Shown here: positions 1-8,450 of the stretch, piece by piece
Layout: each line of letters opens with the position of its first letter
Position numbering within the stretch: position 1 is the first letter of the stretch
From: Thiomicrospira pelophila DSM 1534
Lineage (GTDB): Bacteria > Pseudomonadota > Gammaproteobacteria > Thiomicrospirales > Thiomicrospiraceae
Length of the DNA stretch: 64,000 nt
Reading direction: 5' to 3'
Assembly (NCBI RefSeq): GCF_000711195.1
Contig: NZ_JOMR01000001.1
Span: 496,001-560,000 of the forward strand
The notes under the pieces: model-generated
Database searches by the model: none
Seen by the model: only the letters and a program-made list of their open reading frames with translations
Told to the model about the DNA's origin: nothing
Made by a program: the position numbers and the translations under genes

Positions 1-114
1 CAGCACGTATGGCTGGGTTATTTTGAAGCTTGTCCTGAGTTTCATATTGCGACAGGACTTTATTCGCTATTAATGCGGTGTATCAGTTGGTTTGCGCGCT
101 TAAAAGCTCAGTGA
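1..114 (+). CDS. C-terminal fragment of an unidentified protein
   Basis: An open frame runs from the window edge to a TGA at 112-114 and gives 37 residues ending in FARLKAQ. It contains aromatic and hydrophobic residues such as WLGYFEACPEF. The start lies outside the window. I do not recognise the family from this fragment. It converges on soxX, with a strong hairpin between the two. Confidence 0.4.
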   Translation, partial: QHVWLGYFEACPEFHIATGLYSLLMRCISWFARLKAQ

Positions 115-159
115 GCCGGGCTATAAATTCGATAAAATTAAACGCACAAAGCTCAAACC

Positions 160-199
160 CCTCCCAAAATCCTCGATCTTTGATCGAAGTTTTGGGAGG
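160..199. terminator. Strong hairpin between convergent genes
   Basis: CCTCCCAAAA at 160-169 pairs with TTTTGGGAGG at 190-199. A further TCGATC/GATCGA pairing inside makes a long stem. It lies between the fragment ending at 114 and the soxX stop at 220. There is no long T tract on either side, so it may act as an mRNA 3' end stabiliser rather than a classical intrinsic terminator. Confidence 0.55.
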
Positions 200-219
200 C
201 GGGTTGAGATTACAAACCT

Positions 220-873
220 TTACTTAGCATTAACAGGCGAATTGGGGTCAAGCATATACGCCATAATATCGGCGATTTGCTTATCATCTAAAACACCGTG
301 GTAACCAAATCTGGGCATATTAGAGCAAGCTTTGGTGGCTTGGGCGTTAAAGATTTTTTGATAGGTGTATTTGAGCATCGCGTCGGATGTACCGCGAATA
401 CCGTAATTGGCGAGTGATGGCCCTAAGTTACCTGCGGCCGCTTGGCTTGGGGCCATGGCGTGACAGGCGTAGCAGTTACCCCCGTTAGGTTTTTTCTTCG
501 GGTTATCGGCTTTAATGTTACCAATGCGAAGACCATAACCGCTGTTGGCGAGCTTTTCGCCTGCTTTCCAGTCACCTAATGTTATGCCACCTTCCGGGTA
601 GGACGTCACTGCTTTATTCATTTCGACAATGTGTTTGGCTATGTCGGCGGGCGGTTGGTCTTTGTAAATGCTGCATAAATACTGGGTTTTATCTTGCACA
701 AAGCGTTTGCGATCTTTCGGGTCGGCTTGGGTCCAGCTGTTATCAATAAGAGCTTGAGCATGATTGACTTGTTTGTCGCTAAAAGCGGCGTCGCTTTGTG
801 GTTTGTCGCCCATTGCAAATGCGCTGGTGGCAAACAAGCCCATCACAAGAGTTGAGAGAATTGTTTTTTTCAT
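220..873 (-). CDS. soxX: SoxX, c-type cytochrome subunit of the SoxAX complex
   Basis: Periplasmic monohaem cytochrome c. With SoxA it catalyses the oxidative coupling of thiosulfate to the SoxYZ carrier in the Sox pathway. The 217-residue product has a signal peptide (about residues 1-20, ending SAFA), one haem-binding CYACH motif at 134-138, and a probable Met axial ligand in SNMPRFG near residue 186. The GPSLANYG segment and the C-terminal YMLDPNSPV are typical of SoxX. An AGGAG ribosome site sits 7 bases before the start, and soxA ends only 13 bases upstream, so the two are co-transcribed in the order soxA-soxX. No soxYZ, soxB or soxCD is present in the window. Confidence 0.93.
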   Translation of the reverse strand: MKKTILSTLVMGLFATSAFAMGDKPQSDAAFSDKQVNHAQALIDNSWTQADPKDRKRFVQDKTQYLCSIYKDQPPADIAKHIVEMNKAVTSYPEGGITLGDWKAGEKLANSGYGLRIGNIKADNPKKKPNGGNCYACHAMAPSQAAAGNLGPSLANYGIRGTSDAMLKYTYQKIFNAQATKACSNMPRFGYHGVLDDKQIADIMAYMLDPNSPVNAK

Positions 874-886
874 GTTGAACTCCTAA

Positions 887-1684
887 TTAGCGCTTAATGG
901 ATGGCACTTGAATGATCGAACCGTTGGCTTCTTTTGTCATGAAAGTAATGAGTGCGTTAGCCGCATCAGATGCATAGTCGATGTCAGGTAGACGCATTTG
1001 CCAGTGACAATCCCACATACGATGTTGCATGGTGCGTACAGTGCTGTGTGAAACGCGGTAAGTTGGCCAACTAGCGATGATTTGACCATCGTCTTTGTTG
1101 TAGGCGTTATAGAGTGTTTGTAGACGAATACGTTTGCCATCTTGTGCGTGGCAGGTGGCGCACGAAAAGTCCATTTTGCTTGAACGACGCCAAAACAGCG
1201 TTTCGCCGGCATCATAGGCGACTTGTTCTTTTGGGTGGTCTAGTTTGATGTTAAAAGGCAGTCCATTCGATTGGGCGGCGACATAGGCCACAATTTTTTC
1301 CATGTCTGAATCAATGTATTTTTTGGGGTTTGAGAACGCGGCTTTATCAATCTCTGAAGCGTCTTTGCCTTGTAGTGTGATCATGCAATGTTTTATACGA
1401 CTTTCTAAATCCATTACTTGATCGGTGTCTTTAAAGTAGCGCGGTAGTTCGGCGTACGCCCCTTTTAATACACCTGGACCTTTGCCTAGATCACATTTTT
1501 CTAAGCCGGTGTTTTTAGGGCCGGTTTTTTGTTTCCAGATCAGTTCACCGTCCTCTACCCAAAGAATGCCTGGGCTGTCGCCGAGCATCGCGCGATAGTC
1601 GTCAACACTCGATTCTTTAGCTTGTGCGCTGATGGCGCAGCCAGCAATCGCGGCGGCTAACGCAAGCTGAATTGGTTTTTTCAT
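887..1684 (-). CDS. soxA: SoxA, single-haem subunit of the SoxAX complex
   Basis: Partner of SoxX in thiosulfate oxidation. I place the start at 1684 because an AAGGA ribosome site precedes that ATG and a clean signal peptide follows (MKKPIQLALAAAIAG to about residue 22). A longer reading begins 18 bases earlier. The 265-residue protein has one haem motif, CATCH at 175-179, and the MWDCHWQMRLP segment whose Cys (about 226) is the haem ligand and active-site cysteine in this family. Where dihaem SoxA proteins have a first CxxCH, only two isolated cysteines (about 64 and 100) are seen, which points to the one-haem subclass. Confidence 0.93.
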   Translation of the reverse strand: MKKPIQLALAAAIAGCAISAQAKESSVDDYRAMLGDSPGILWVEDGELIWKQKTGPKNTGLEKCDLGKGPGVLKGAYAELPRYFKDTDQVMDLESRIKHCMITLQGKDASEIDKAAFSNPKKYIDSDMEKIVAYVAAQSNGLPFNIKLDHPKEQVAYDAGETLFWRRSSKMDFSCATCHAQDGKRIRLQTLYNAYNKDDGQIIASWPTYRVSHSTVRTMQHRMWDCHWQMRLPDIDYASDAANALITFMTKEANGSIIQVPSIKR

Positions 1685-1867
1685 ACGTTTATCCTTTTTC
1701 ATAAAATTATGAAAGAAAAAGGGAGTCCCTTTTTAGTCCTTCTGAGATAAAGGAAGAACTAGGCCAGAATTGCGCATTTTTAAGTGGTTGAAATATAAGG
1801 ATTTGATAAGTTTTTGGCTAAGCCAAACTATTGCAAAACGCCACAGCACAGGCATTTTGCTGGAGGC

Positions 1868-2734
1868 TTAATGTTCGATGGCGTAGAGAATTTTTTCGAC
1901 TTCTGTAAAATCTTGGTTGTCGACTTCAAAAAACGACAATCCGGTGTGTTTGATGTCTGATTGAAAAAATAACAGGCTTTCACGTAGCGATTGGATCAGT
2001 TCAGGCTTTAAATTTTTCCTCGCGACTATCACGGTTGGTGCTAAAAGTTCAGATGTGGCCACAACTCGAATTGGGTAACCTAATTCAATAAAACGCTGTG
2101 CCAGTCCTTCAGTAGTAGCGGCCGCATCAAAGTCTTGGTGTACCACGGACATAATCGCGCGCTCGTGACGACCTAAAAAACTGTAAAACTGTAAATCGCG
2201 CAGGTAGATATGGTTGAGTCTTAAAAGTTGGCGAACCACATAGTGACCAGAGTAGGAGTGGTAGGATCCGAAGGCAAAGCTGCGTCCATTTAATTGTTTT
2301 ATGTGGTTGATGTCGCTGTGTTTATGCACAATTAATGCAGCACGATAAGGTGCTTCGGCGGCGATGAGTATTGGATGGCTTTCGGGGAAGTTATCCCTGG
2401 TTTTGACATAAGACGAGGGGCCCATATAAGCTAAATCAACTTCGCCATTTGCCAGTCGTTTGACCTGATCTTCATAACTGGTGGTGATATAAAGTTGCAC
2501 CGGTTGGTTAAGTTGTTCGGTTAAATGGGTGACTAAGGGGTGAAACCTTTGTTGGATATTGGAAGGCATTTCATAAGGTGGAACGGCCAGCACCAGGCCT
2601 GGTGGTTGTGATTTCGGTTTTTTAGCTGTTTGGTGTGTTTCGTCCTTGCAGCCGACAAGTATTAGAGCTAGAGCGATTATTAAAGAAGCGCGCATCATAA
2701 AAGATGATTTGTGGATGGTTTGGCCGAGCATCAT
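1868..2734 (-). CDS. PhnD-like periplasmic oxyanion-binding lipoprotein
   Basis: Substrate-binding protein of the phosphate/phosphite/phosphonate (PhnD) superfamily. A lipobox (LILVGC) makes it a probable lipoprotein; the mature part has the family features NGEVDLAYMGPSSYV and a second lobe with FGSYHSYSGHYV. No ABC permease or ATPase is adjacent. It is divergent from gap-arsJ, which suggests a role linked to arsenate or phosphate sensing; this is inference. The lipobox cysteine is the only cysteine, so thiol-based arsenite binding looks unlikely. The start is uncertain: a second ATG 12 codons in (2698) also gives a full signal peptide, and neither has a clear ribosome site. The CDS contains an iterated palindrome read as PPGLVL. 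Confidence 0.75.
   Translation of the reverse strand: MMLGQTIHKSSFMMRASLIIALALILVGCKDETHQTAKKPKSQPPGLVLAVPPYEMPSNIQQRFHPLVTHLTEQLNQPVQLYITTSYEDQVKRLANGEVDLAYMGPSSYVKTRDNFPESHPILIAAEAPYRAALIVHKHSDINHIKQLNGRSFAFGSYHSYSGHYVVRQLLRLNHIYLRDLQFYSFLGRHERAIMSVVHQDFDAAATTEGLAQRFIELGYPIRVVATSELLAPTVIVARKNLKPELIQSLRESLLFFQSDIKHTGLSFFEVDNQDFTEVEKILYAIEH
2591..2604. repeat. Iterated palindrome copy 1 (14 bp)
   Basis: Perfect CACCAGGCCTGGTG inside the PhnD-like gene, read on the minus strand as PGLV. Confidence 0.9.
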
Positions 2735-2766
2735 AAAACGGTCACAAAAGTTATTAGAGGTTGGTT

Positions 2767-2796
2767 TATAATTCTATCACATTTGATAAATCAGAT
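2767..2796 (+). promoter_or_regulatory. Putative gap-arsJ -10 element and operator-like repeat
   Basis: A consensus TATAAT lies at 2767-2772, without a good -35 at standard spacing. Just downstream, ATTTGAT (2781-2787) and ATCAGAT (2790-2796) form an imperfect inverted repeat between the presumed transcription start and the ribosome site. That is a plausible repressor site, for example for an ArsR-type protein, but no regulator gene is adjacent. Confidence 0.35.
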
Positions 2797-2810
2797 ATTT
2801 GGAGTTTGTT

Positions 2811-3827
2811 ATGGCGGTTCGAGTAGGCATTAATGGTTTTGGGCGCATGGGACGGCTTGCGTTGCGCGAAGCTTGGGCTTGGCCGGATGTTGAGATTGTA
2901 CACATTAACGAGATCGCCACCGATGCTTATGGCTCGGCGCACTTAATTAATTTCGATTCGGCGCACGGGCGTTGGTGGAATGAAGCGGTTGAGGAAAATG
3001 GTGATATTGTGATTGAAGGCCAGCGAGTTAGCTACACGTCGAATAAAGAGGTGGCCGATACCGATTGGCAAAGTCTGAACTTGGATGTGGTAATTGAAGC
3101 CACCGGTAAGTTCCGCACCAAAGAATCGCTACAAGCTTATTTAGACCAAGGCGTTAAACAAGTGATTGTGGCTGCTCCGATGAAAGAAGGCATTAAAAAT
3201 ATTGTGATGGGAATTAATGATCATATTTTTGAAGCTGGCAAAGACCCGATTATTACCGCGGCATCTTGCACCACCAACTGTATTGCGCCAGTGATTAAAG
3301 TGATGCACGAGCAGATCGGCATTAAACACGGCATGATCACCACCATGCACGATCGTACCAATACCCAAAAAGTGGTGGATCACGGGCATAAAGATTTACG
3401 TCGGGCACGCGCCAGTTTTGAATCCTTGATTCCGACTACCACCGGCTCGGCTACTGCGATTGCGTCGATTTTTCCGGAGTTGAAAGGCAAGCTAAACGGC
3501 ATTGCGGTGCGGGTTCCGTTAATGAACGCATCCTTAACCGATTTGGTGCTGGAAATGCAGCGCGAAACCACGGTGGAAGAAGTGAATCAAAAACTAAAAG
3601 AAGCTGCAACCGGTTATTTACAAGGCATTCTAGGGTTTGAAGAGCGCCCCTTGGTGTCAGTGGATTACGAAGGCGAAACCTGTTCATCCGTGATCGACGC
3701 GCCGTCGACCATGGTGGTGAATGGCACTCAAGTCAAACTGTTAGCTTGGTACGACAATGAAATTGGCTACGTCTTACGCATGATGGAACTGGCCGTCAAA
3801 GCCGCTAAAGCAAATAAAGCCGTTTAA
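2811..3827 (+). CDS. gap: ArsJ-associated glyceraldehyde-3-phosphate dehydrogenase
   Basis: Type I GAPDH of 338 residues with the Rossmann motif [10 protein letters not shown] at the N-terminus and the catalytic SCTTNC at about 152-157. The ATG at 2811 is chosen because GGAG lies 7 bases before it; a longer reading adds four unsupported residues. The next gene encodes ArsJ. In known gap-arsJ pairs the dehydrogenase forms 1-arseno-3-phosphoglycerate from arsenate and glyceraldehyde-3-phosphate, and ArsJ exports it. Dedicated arsenate resistance is therefore more likely than a purely glycolytic role, although a dual role cannot be excluded. Confidence 0.88.
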   Translation: MAVRVGINGFGRMGRLALREAWAWPDVEIVHINEIATDAYGSAHLINFDSAHGRWWNEAVEENGDIVIEGQRVSYTSNKEVADTDWQSLNLDVVIEATGKFRTKESLQAYLDQGVKQVIVAAPMKEGIKNIVMGINDHIFEAGKDPIITAASCTTNCIAPVIKVMHEQIGIKHGMITTMHDRTNTQKVVDHGHKDLRRARASFESLIPTTTGSATAIASIFPELKGKLNGIAVRVPLMNASLTDLVLEMQRETTVEEVNQKLKEAATGYLQGILGFEERPLVSVDYEGETCSSVIDAPSTMVVNGTQVKLLAWYDNEIGYVLRMMELAVKAAKANKAV

Positions 3828-3836
3828 GCACCGAGA

Positions 3837-3910
3837 CACAGAGTCACGAAGTTCGCTAAAGCTCCTCGCTTGATGCAACTACAGAGCCTCCGTGCCTTCG
3901 TGCCTCTGTG
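3837..3910. repeat. Inverted repeat between gap and arsJ
   Basis: The arm CACAGAGTCACGAAG (3837-3851) matches the reverse complement of CTTCGTGCCTCTGTG (3896-3910) at 14 of 15 bases, with a 44-base loop. It fills most of the 107-bp gap between the two genes. It could stabilise or attenuate the transcript, or be a mobile intergenic repeat. Confidence 0.6.
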
Positions 3911-3934
3911 GTGAAAAAATAAAAGGGTTTCGTT

Positions 3935-5116
3935 ATGTCTCCAACACAGCAATATGCAATTGTTACCGGCAACTATTGGGCGTTTACCATTACCGATGGG
4001 GCTTTGCGTATGTTGGTGGTATTGTATTTCTGGCAGTTGGGATACAGTCCGCTGGAAATTGCGTTGCTGTTTTTGTTTTATGAGTTTTTCGGTATTGTCA
4101 CCAACCTAGTCGGCGGCTGGCTCGGTGCACGCTGGGGCTTGAATATCACCATGAATATCGGCCTGGGTTTACAAATCCTGGCGCTGATGATGCTCACCGT
4201 GACGCCCGAATGGTTGAGTGTGGTGTATGTCATGCTGGCGCAAGCCCTATCCGGCATTGCTAAAGACCTGAACAAAATGAGCGCCAAAAGCTCGATTAAA
4301 AACCTCGCGTCGGAGTCGTCCGGCCAACTTTATCGTTGGGTGACCTTATTAACCGGCTCCAAAAACGCACTGAAAGGCGTGGGCTTTTTTGTGGGGGCGG
4401 TGTTGCTCTCTGTATACGGCTTTGCCGAGTCGATGATGATTATGAGTGTGATGCTGGCGGTGGCTTTGTTGGTTTCGATTGTGTTTTTGGATGGATCATT
4501 AGGCAAGGCGAAAAACAAGCCCAAATTTAATGAGATGCTGTCTAAAAACCCTCGCTTAAACTGGCTATCCGCCGCACGTTTTTTTCTATTTGGTGCGCGC
4601 GATGTTTGGTTTGTGGTGGCCTTGCCAGTGTTTTTGGTGGGTGTTTTGAAGTGGGAACATACCTCGGTTGGCGCATTTATGGCCTTGTGGGTAATCGGCT
4701 ATGGCCTTATTCAAGCCTTGACGCCTAAGTTGACGGGCCTAAAATCGGGCGCCAATCCAACCGATAAAACCGCACGTTGGTTAGCACTGGTGTTAGCCGC
4801 CGTGCCGTTTACGATGGCATTGAGTTTGCATATTGAACCCCAAACGATCTTAATAGCAGGTCTGGTGGTATTTGGGGTATTGTTTGCATTAAATTCAGCG
4901 GTACATTCTTATTTAATCGTTTCCATCGCGAATGCGGATGGCACCTCAAAAGACGTCGGTTTCTACTACATGGCCAACGCCGGTGGGCGCTTGTTGGGCA
5001 CGGTATTGTCCGGTTACGTTTATCAAGTTGCGGGCATGGAAGCCTGTCTATATTTTTCCGCTGGTTTTATCCTTGTCGCAGGTTTACTCGTCACCAAAAT
5101 GCAATATCAAGCCTAA
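3935..5116 (+). CDS. arsJ: ArsJ, organoarsenical efflux transporter (MFS)
   Basis: Major facilitator of 393 residues with about 11-12 hydrophobic segments. The N-terminus carries the distinctive ArsJ block TGNYWAFTITDGALRMLV, followed by YSPLEIA and EFFGIVTNLVGGWLGAR. ArsJ exports 1-arseno-3-phosphoglycerate, which decays outside the cell to release arsenate. The adjacent upstream gap gene supports this specific assignment. A weak AAAGGG ribosome site precedes the start. No arsR, arsC or arsB is near. Confidence 0.88.
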   Translation: MSPTQQYAIVTGNYWAFTITDGALRMLVVLYFWQLGYSPLEIALLFLFYEFFGIVTNLVGGWLGARWGLNITMNIGLGLQILALMMLTVTPEWLSVVYVMLAQALSGIAKDLNKMSAKSSIKNLASESSGQLYRWVTLLTGSKNALKGVGFFVGAVLLSVYGFAESMMIMSVMLAVALLVSIVFLDGSLGKAKNKPKFNEMLSKNPRLNWLSAARFFLFGARDVWFVVALPVFLVGVLKWEHTSVGAFMALWVIGYGLIQALTPKLTGLKSGANPTDKTARWLALVLAAVPFTMALSLHIEPQTILIAGLVVFGVLFALNSAVHSYLIVSIANADGTSKDVGFYYMANAGGRLLGTVLSGYVYQVAGMEACLYFSAGFILVAGLLVTKMQYQA

Positions 5117-5240
5117 GTTTTCCTAACCATTAAGTTGGATGAATGGGTAAAAAACGTGATTTTTTATAAGGTTTTTTTCAGGTGGCGTTGGTTTGGTGTT
5201 AGTTTATAAATCCTGATTAAAATATAACGAGGAGAATTGA

Positions 5241-5738
5241 ATGAAATGGCTTAAGAAATTGGCTTTTGGCGGGTTGTTTTTGGTTTTGAGCTCAGTGCAG
5301 GTTCAAGCCGCCGAGTTGAACAATAATGCGGCGTTAAATGGTGTGGATGAAGTCCATGTTTTATATGACGTACGTAAGTCTAATCCTAAGGCATTATTGG
5401 CCTATCTTGGTTTTATTGAGACCAATCGTAAATATCTTGAAGAAGAAGGCGTGAAGCCAAATCAGAGAATTGTGTTTATTTCGGCATCTTTACAATTCAT
5501 TACTACCGAACCTTCGGATACCGTGGCCTTAGAACATGAAGAAACGTTAGTAAAAATCGCTCAACAAGTGGAACGCCTAAAAAAAATGGGCGTAAAAATG
5601 GAAGCATGTGGCACGGCGGCGGCGTTCTTTAATATCAGTGTGGATACCTTGCTGCCGGGTATTAAACCGGTTCGTTCGGGCTTCTTATCATTGATGGGCT
5701 GGCAAGCGCAAGGTTATCAGTTAATTCCTGTTTACTAA
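5241..5738 (+). CDS. DsrE/DsrF-like periplasmic protein
   Basis: Secreted 165-residue protein with a signal peptide ending near VQVQA (about residue 23) and a DsrE/F-like fold. The conserved RIVFISASLQF strand, one cysteine in MEACGTAAAFF and the C-terminal GWQAQGYQLIPVY are typical of this periplasmic family. Members are common in sulfur oxidisers and may handle sulfane sulfur or bind small ligands, but the exact role is not established. A GAGGAG ribosome site precedes the start. It stands alone between arsJ and a convergent HDOD gene. Confidence 0.75.
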   Translation: MKWLKKLAFGGLFLVLSSVQVQAAELNNNAALNGVDEVHVLYDVRKSNPKALLAYLGFIETNRKYLEEEGVKPNQRIVFISASLQFITTEPSDTVALEHEETLVKIAQQVERLKKMGVKMEACGTAAAFFNISVDTLLPGIKPVRSGFLSLMGWQAQGYQLIPVY

Positions 5739-5743
5739 TTTAG

Positions 5744-6976
5744 TCACTCCACCAGGCCTGGTGATGGCTGATGAAAGACTTGTTGTGCGTATTGCATCGC
5801 GAGCAGATAGCGTTGAATGATTTCGGTAAGAGAAGCGTCTTTTGGTCGATCAAAGTCTAAAAGTCCTTGTTCGAGGGCTTTTACGGCTTTTAGGGTTTGA
5901 CACATGGGGTGGTTGGTTTGACCCATGAGGGCTTCAAGTAAATGATCGTCATCTAAACCTAGCTGTTCTAAGATTTCTTCTAAAGGTCGATCCATCAACG
6001 CATCTAGCGTCGAGAAAAGGCCAACGGTAAAGTATTGGTCTTTTTGAGGGTCTTGTATCAACTCACTCACCAGTTCGCAAAACTTAGCGCGAGTTAAGGC
6101 TAGGGTAAACAATTCTGAAGGTTTGTCATCTAAGCTCGATAAGGCGATCAAGCCAATCCAATTACGCAGCTTTTCGAGTCCGCAGCGCATTACTGCGTTT
6201 TGAATTGAGGTGATTGGGTATTTAGATGGCGCATTCTGGTTGATGAAGACTAGTAGCTTTTGACTGAGTGAAACGTCATGCGTAATGATTTTGGAGAGGT
6301 CACTCAAATTTACATTGGGTTGGTAAATTTTACTCAGGAGTTGCATAACAGAAAGCTTGTTGGCCGGTAAGCGTTGGCCTTGAATGATTTGCGGACGCGC
6401 AAAAAAGAAGCCCTGAAAATAGTCAAATCCGAGCGCATCGCATTCTTTTACTTGCTCATAAGTTTCGACCTTTTCTGCCAGGAGTTTTAACCCCTTGTTT
6501 TTTAATTTCTCCAAATGAGGCTGGATAAGGTTTAGATCGTGTTTTTGAATGTCGATTTTAATAATGTCGGCATAGTTTTCGAGCACTTGGTGTTCGGCAT
6601 TAAATTGGTGATCATCGAGCGCAATGGTAAAGCCTTTATGACGCAGCTGTTTGAGGGTGGTGATCAAGGCCGGCGTGACGATGTGCTCTTCAAGCAGCTC
6701 TATCACCACTTGGCGAGGATTAAAAAACGGCTGGCCCTCTTGAATTAATAGTCGATCCGAAAAGTTGATAAACACTTTATGGTCGCCTGCGATATTTTTT
6801 AGCCCCAAATCGCCCAGCGCTGTCAGGATCACTTGAGCAGAAGCCTGGTCGGCATCGTTGATATCCGCTAGGTTATCCTGTGCATTCAATCGAAACAGCA
6901 GTGCATAAGCGTAGAGATTGATATCGCTGTCAAAAATGGGTTGGCGACCAATAAAAAAGTCAATCATCGGGTTCAT
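5744..6976 (-). CDS. EAL-like/HDOD signalling protein, copy 1
   Basis: Protein of the YuxH/CdgJ type: a degenerate EAL-like domain (about residues 1-195) followed by an HDOD domain (about 200-390). The first domain starts FFIGRQPIFDSD and keeps LLAEKVET and YFQGFFFARP, but EAL is replaced by YALLFR and the DDFGTG loop is lost, so phosphodiesterase activity is unlikely. It is probably a signalling scaffold. The ATG at 6976 is chosen; a TTG ten codons upstream (7006) is also open. The C-terminus ends in the iterated palindrome, read as SPGLVE. It is a paralogue of the next gene (7087-8295) and convergent with the DsrE-like gene. Confidence 0.85.
   Translation of the reverse strand: MNPMIDFFIGRQPIFDSDINLYAYALLFRLNAQDNLADINDADQASAQVILTALGDLGLKNIAGDHKVFINFSDRLLIQEGQPFFNPRQVVIELLEEHIVTPALITTLKQLRHKGFTIALDDHQFNAEHQVLENYADIIKIDIQKHDLNLIQPHLEKLKNKGLKLLAEKVETYEQVKECDALGFDYFQGFFFARPQIIQGQRLPANKLSVMQLLSKIYQPNVNLSDLSKIITHDVSLSQKLLVFINQNAPSKYPITSIQNAVMRCGLEKLRNWIGLIALSSLDDKPSELFTLALTRAKFCELVSELIQDPQKDQYFTVGLFSTLDALMDRPLEEILEQLGLDDDHLLEALMGQTNHPMCQTLKAVKALEQGLLDFDRPKDASLTEIIQRYLLAMQYAQQVFHQPSPGLVE
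5750..5763. repeat. Iterated palindrome copy 2 (14 bp)
   Basis: Perfect CACCAGGCCTGGTG at the extreme 3' end of the EAL-like/HDOD gene, five codons before its stop and just past the convergent DsrE-like gene. Read as PGLV. It may also fold at the 3' ends of both transcripts. Confidence 0.9.
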
Positions 6977-7086
6977 GCTAAAGGTCTCAAACGGAATTAA
7001 TTTCAATATGATAGGGCAAAAGCGTTGTTAAGACTAATAAGAAAGCTTTGGGCTTTGTAAAGTTGAGATAAGTTGGATTAATTGGA

Positions 7087-8295
7087 CTAATCTTGAAAGA
7101 CAGTTTGTGAAAATTGCATAGATTCTAAATAAAACTTCGACAACTCTGAAACGCACAGTTTATCGGGCAAAGAAAACTCAGTTTGTCCAAGCTCCATGGC
7201 TTTGATTGCAGATAAGGTTTTGCTTAAATTACTAGTTTTAACATCGGTCAGAGTGGCGACGATAATTGGATCCAACTTTAAGCGACCTAATAACTCAGTT
7301 AGCTCAACATCCATCACCGCATCCAGCATGGAGAATAAGCCTACGGTAAAATATAGATTTTTGGAGTGATCGCCGATACGTTCGCCCACTAGTTCACAAA
7401 ATTTTGCGCGTGTTAATGACATGCGAAATAATTCGATGGGTTTGTCGTCAATCCCGGCTAACGCCAACATACTCGCCCAGCTTTGTAGACGGTCTAATCC
7501 AAAACGCATCACGCCGTCGTGCACCGAGTTAATCGGGTATTTGCTGCTCACGTTTTCGGCTAGAAATTTCAAAAGTTTTTGACTGAGTGAAACATCTTTG
7601 GCAATGATTGCGCTTAGCTTGGTCATGTCAGTGTTAGGGTCGTACACGCTCGATAGGAGCTCCAAAACGGTCAATTTATTGGTGGGTAAACGTTGGCCTT
7701 TTATAATGACAGGCTTAGCAAAAAAGTAACCCTGGAAATAGTCAAATCCAATGTTTCGGCAAAACTCAAACTGTTCGCGCGTTTCGACTTTTTCTGCTAG
7801 CAGGCGTACGCCTTTATCTTTTAGGCGTTGAGCATGTTTTGCTAATAAGTCTTCACCCACATCTAAAATGTCGACTTTGATAATATCGGCATAGCTTTCA
7901 AGCTCTTCTAGGCTTGGGTTAAATACATAGTCATCTAACGCAATGGTAAAACCTTTTGAGCGCAACTCCGTTAAAGATCGCAATAAGGCCGGACTAACTT
8001 TTACATCTTCTAATACTTCAATGACCACTTGGTGAGATGGGAAAAAGGGCAGGTTTTCGCGCAGCAACAAACCTTCTGTAAAGTTAATGAAAACTTTGTG
8101 ATCACTGGCGATGTCTTTAAGGCTCATGTCGCCAAATGCGTTCAGCATCACTTGTGCGGTCGCCGTATCACCAGGCAACATCGGAGCATGGTTGCTGTGT
8201 TCACAATTGCGAAACAATAACTCATAGGCGTGCATTTCAAGTTGGGTGTTGAAGATGGGTTGGCGGCCAATATAGATATCAATAAGCTCGGACAT
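7087..8295 (-). CDS. EAL-like/HDOD signalling protein, copy 2
   Basis: Paralogue of 5744-6976 with the same order: a degenerate EAL-like domain beginning IYIGRQPIFNTQ, then an HDOD domain containing KDVSLSQKLLKFL and KYPINSVHDGVMRFG. EAL is replaced by YELLFR, and the catalytic loop reads LDDYVFN, so cyclic-di-GMP cleavage is not expected. The 402-residue length is normal for the family. It lies upstream of copy 1 on the same strand with about a 110-bp gap, so they may share a transcript. A tandem duplication followed by divergence is the simplest origin. Confidence 0.85.
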   Translation of the reverse strand: MSELIDIYIGRQPIFNTQLEMHAYELLFRNCEHSNHAPMLPGDTATAQVMLNAFGDMSLKDIASDHKVFINFTEGLLLRENLPFFPSHQVVIEVLEDVKVSPALLRSLTELRSKGFTIALDDYVFNPSLEELESYADIIKVDILDVGEDLLAKHAQRLKDKGVRLLAEKVETREQFEFCRNIGFDYFQGYFFAKPVIIKGQRLPTNKLTVLELLSSVYDPNTDMTKLSAIIAKDVSLSQKLLKFLAENVSSKYPINSVHDGVMRFGLDRLQSWASMLALAGIDDKPIELFRMSLTRAKFCELVGERIGDHSKNLYFTVGLFSMLDAVMDVELTELLGRLKLDPIIVATLTDVKTSNLSKTLSAIKAMELGQTEFSLPDKLCVSELSKFYLESMQFSQTVFQD

Positions 8296-8450
8296 GAAGG
8301 CTATTCCAAATTAGTGGTTGATGATATTTTAAAGCAATTTTAGTCTGTTAATTTAATTAAGTTTTTAACCCTGTGCAAATTTACTCAGTAATAAGTCTTT
8401 AGCCTAGCGTCTTTCCGCAAGAGATGCCGACTGTGTTATATCTTGGCTGA

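Noticed and set aside
1868-2734. Phosphonate uptake gene phnD
   Set aside because: No phnC or phnE neighbours and an arsenate context; the family match does not fix the ligand.
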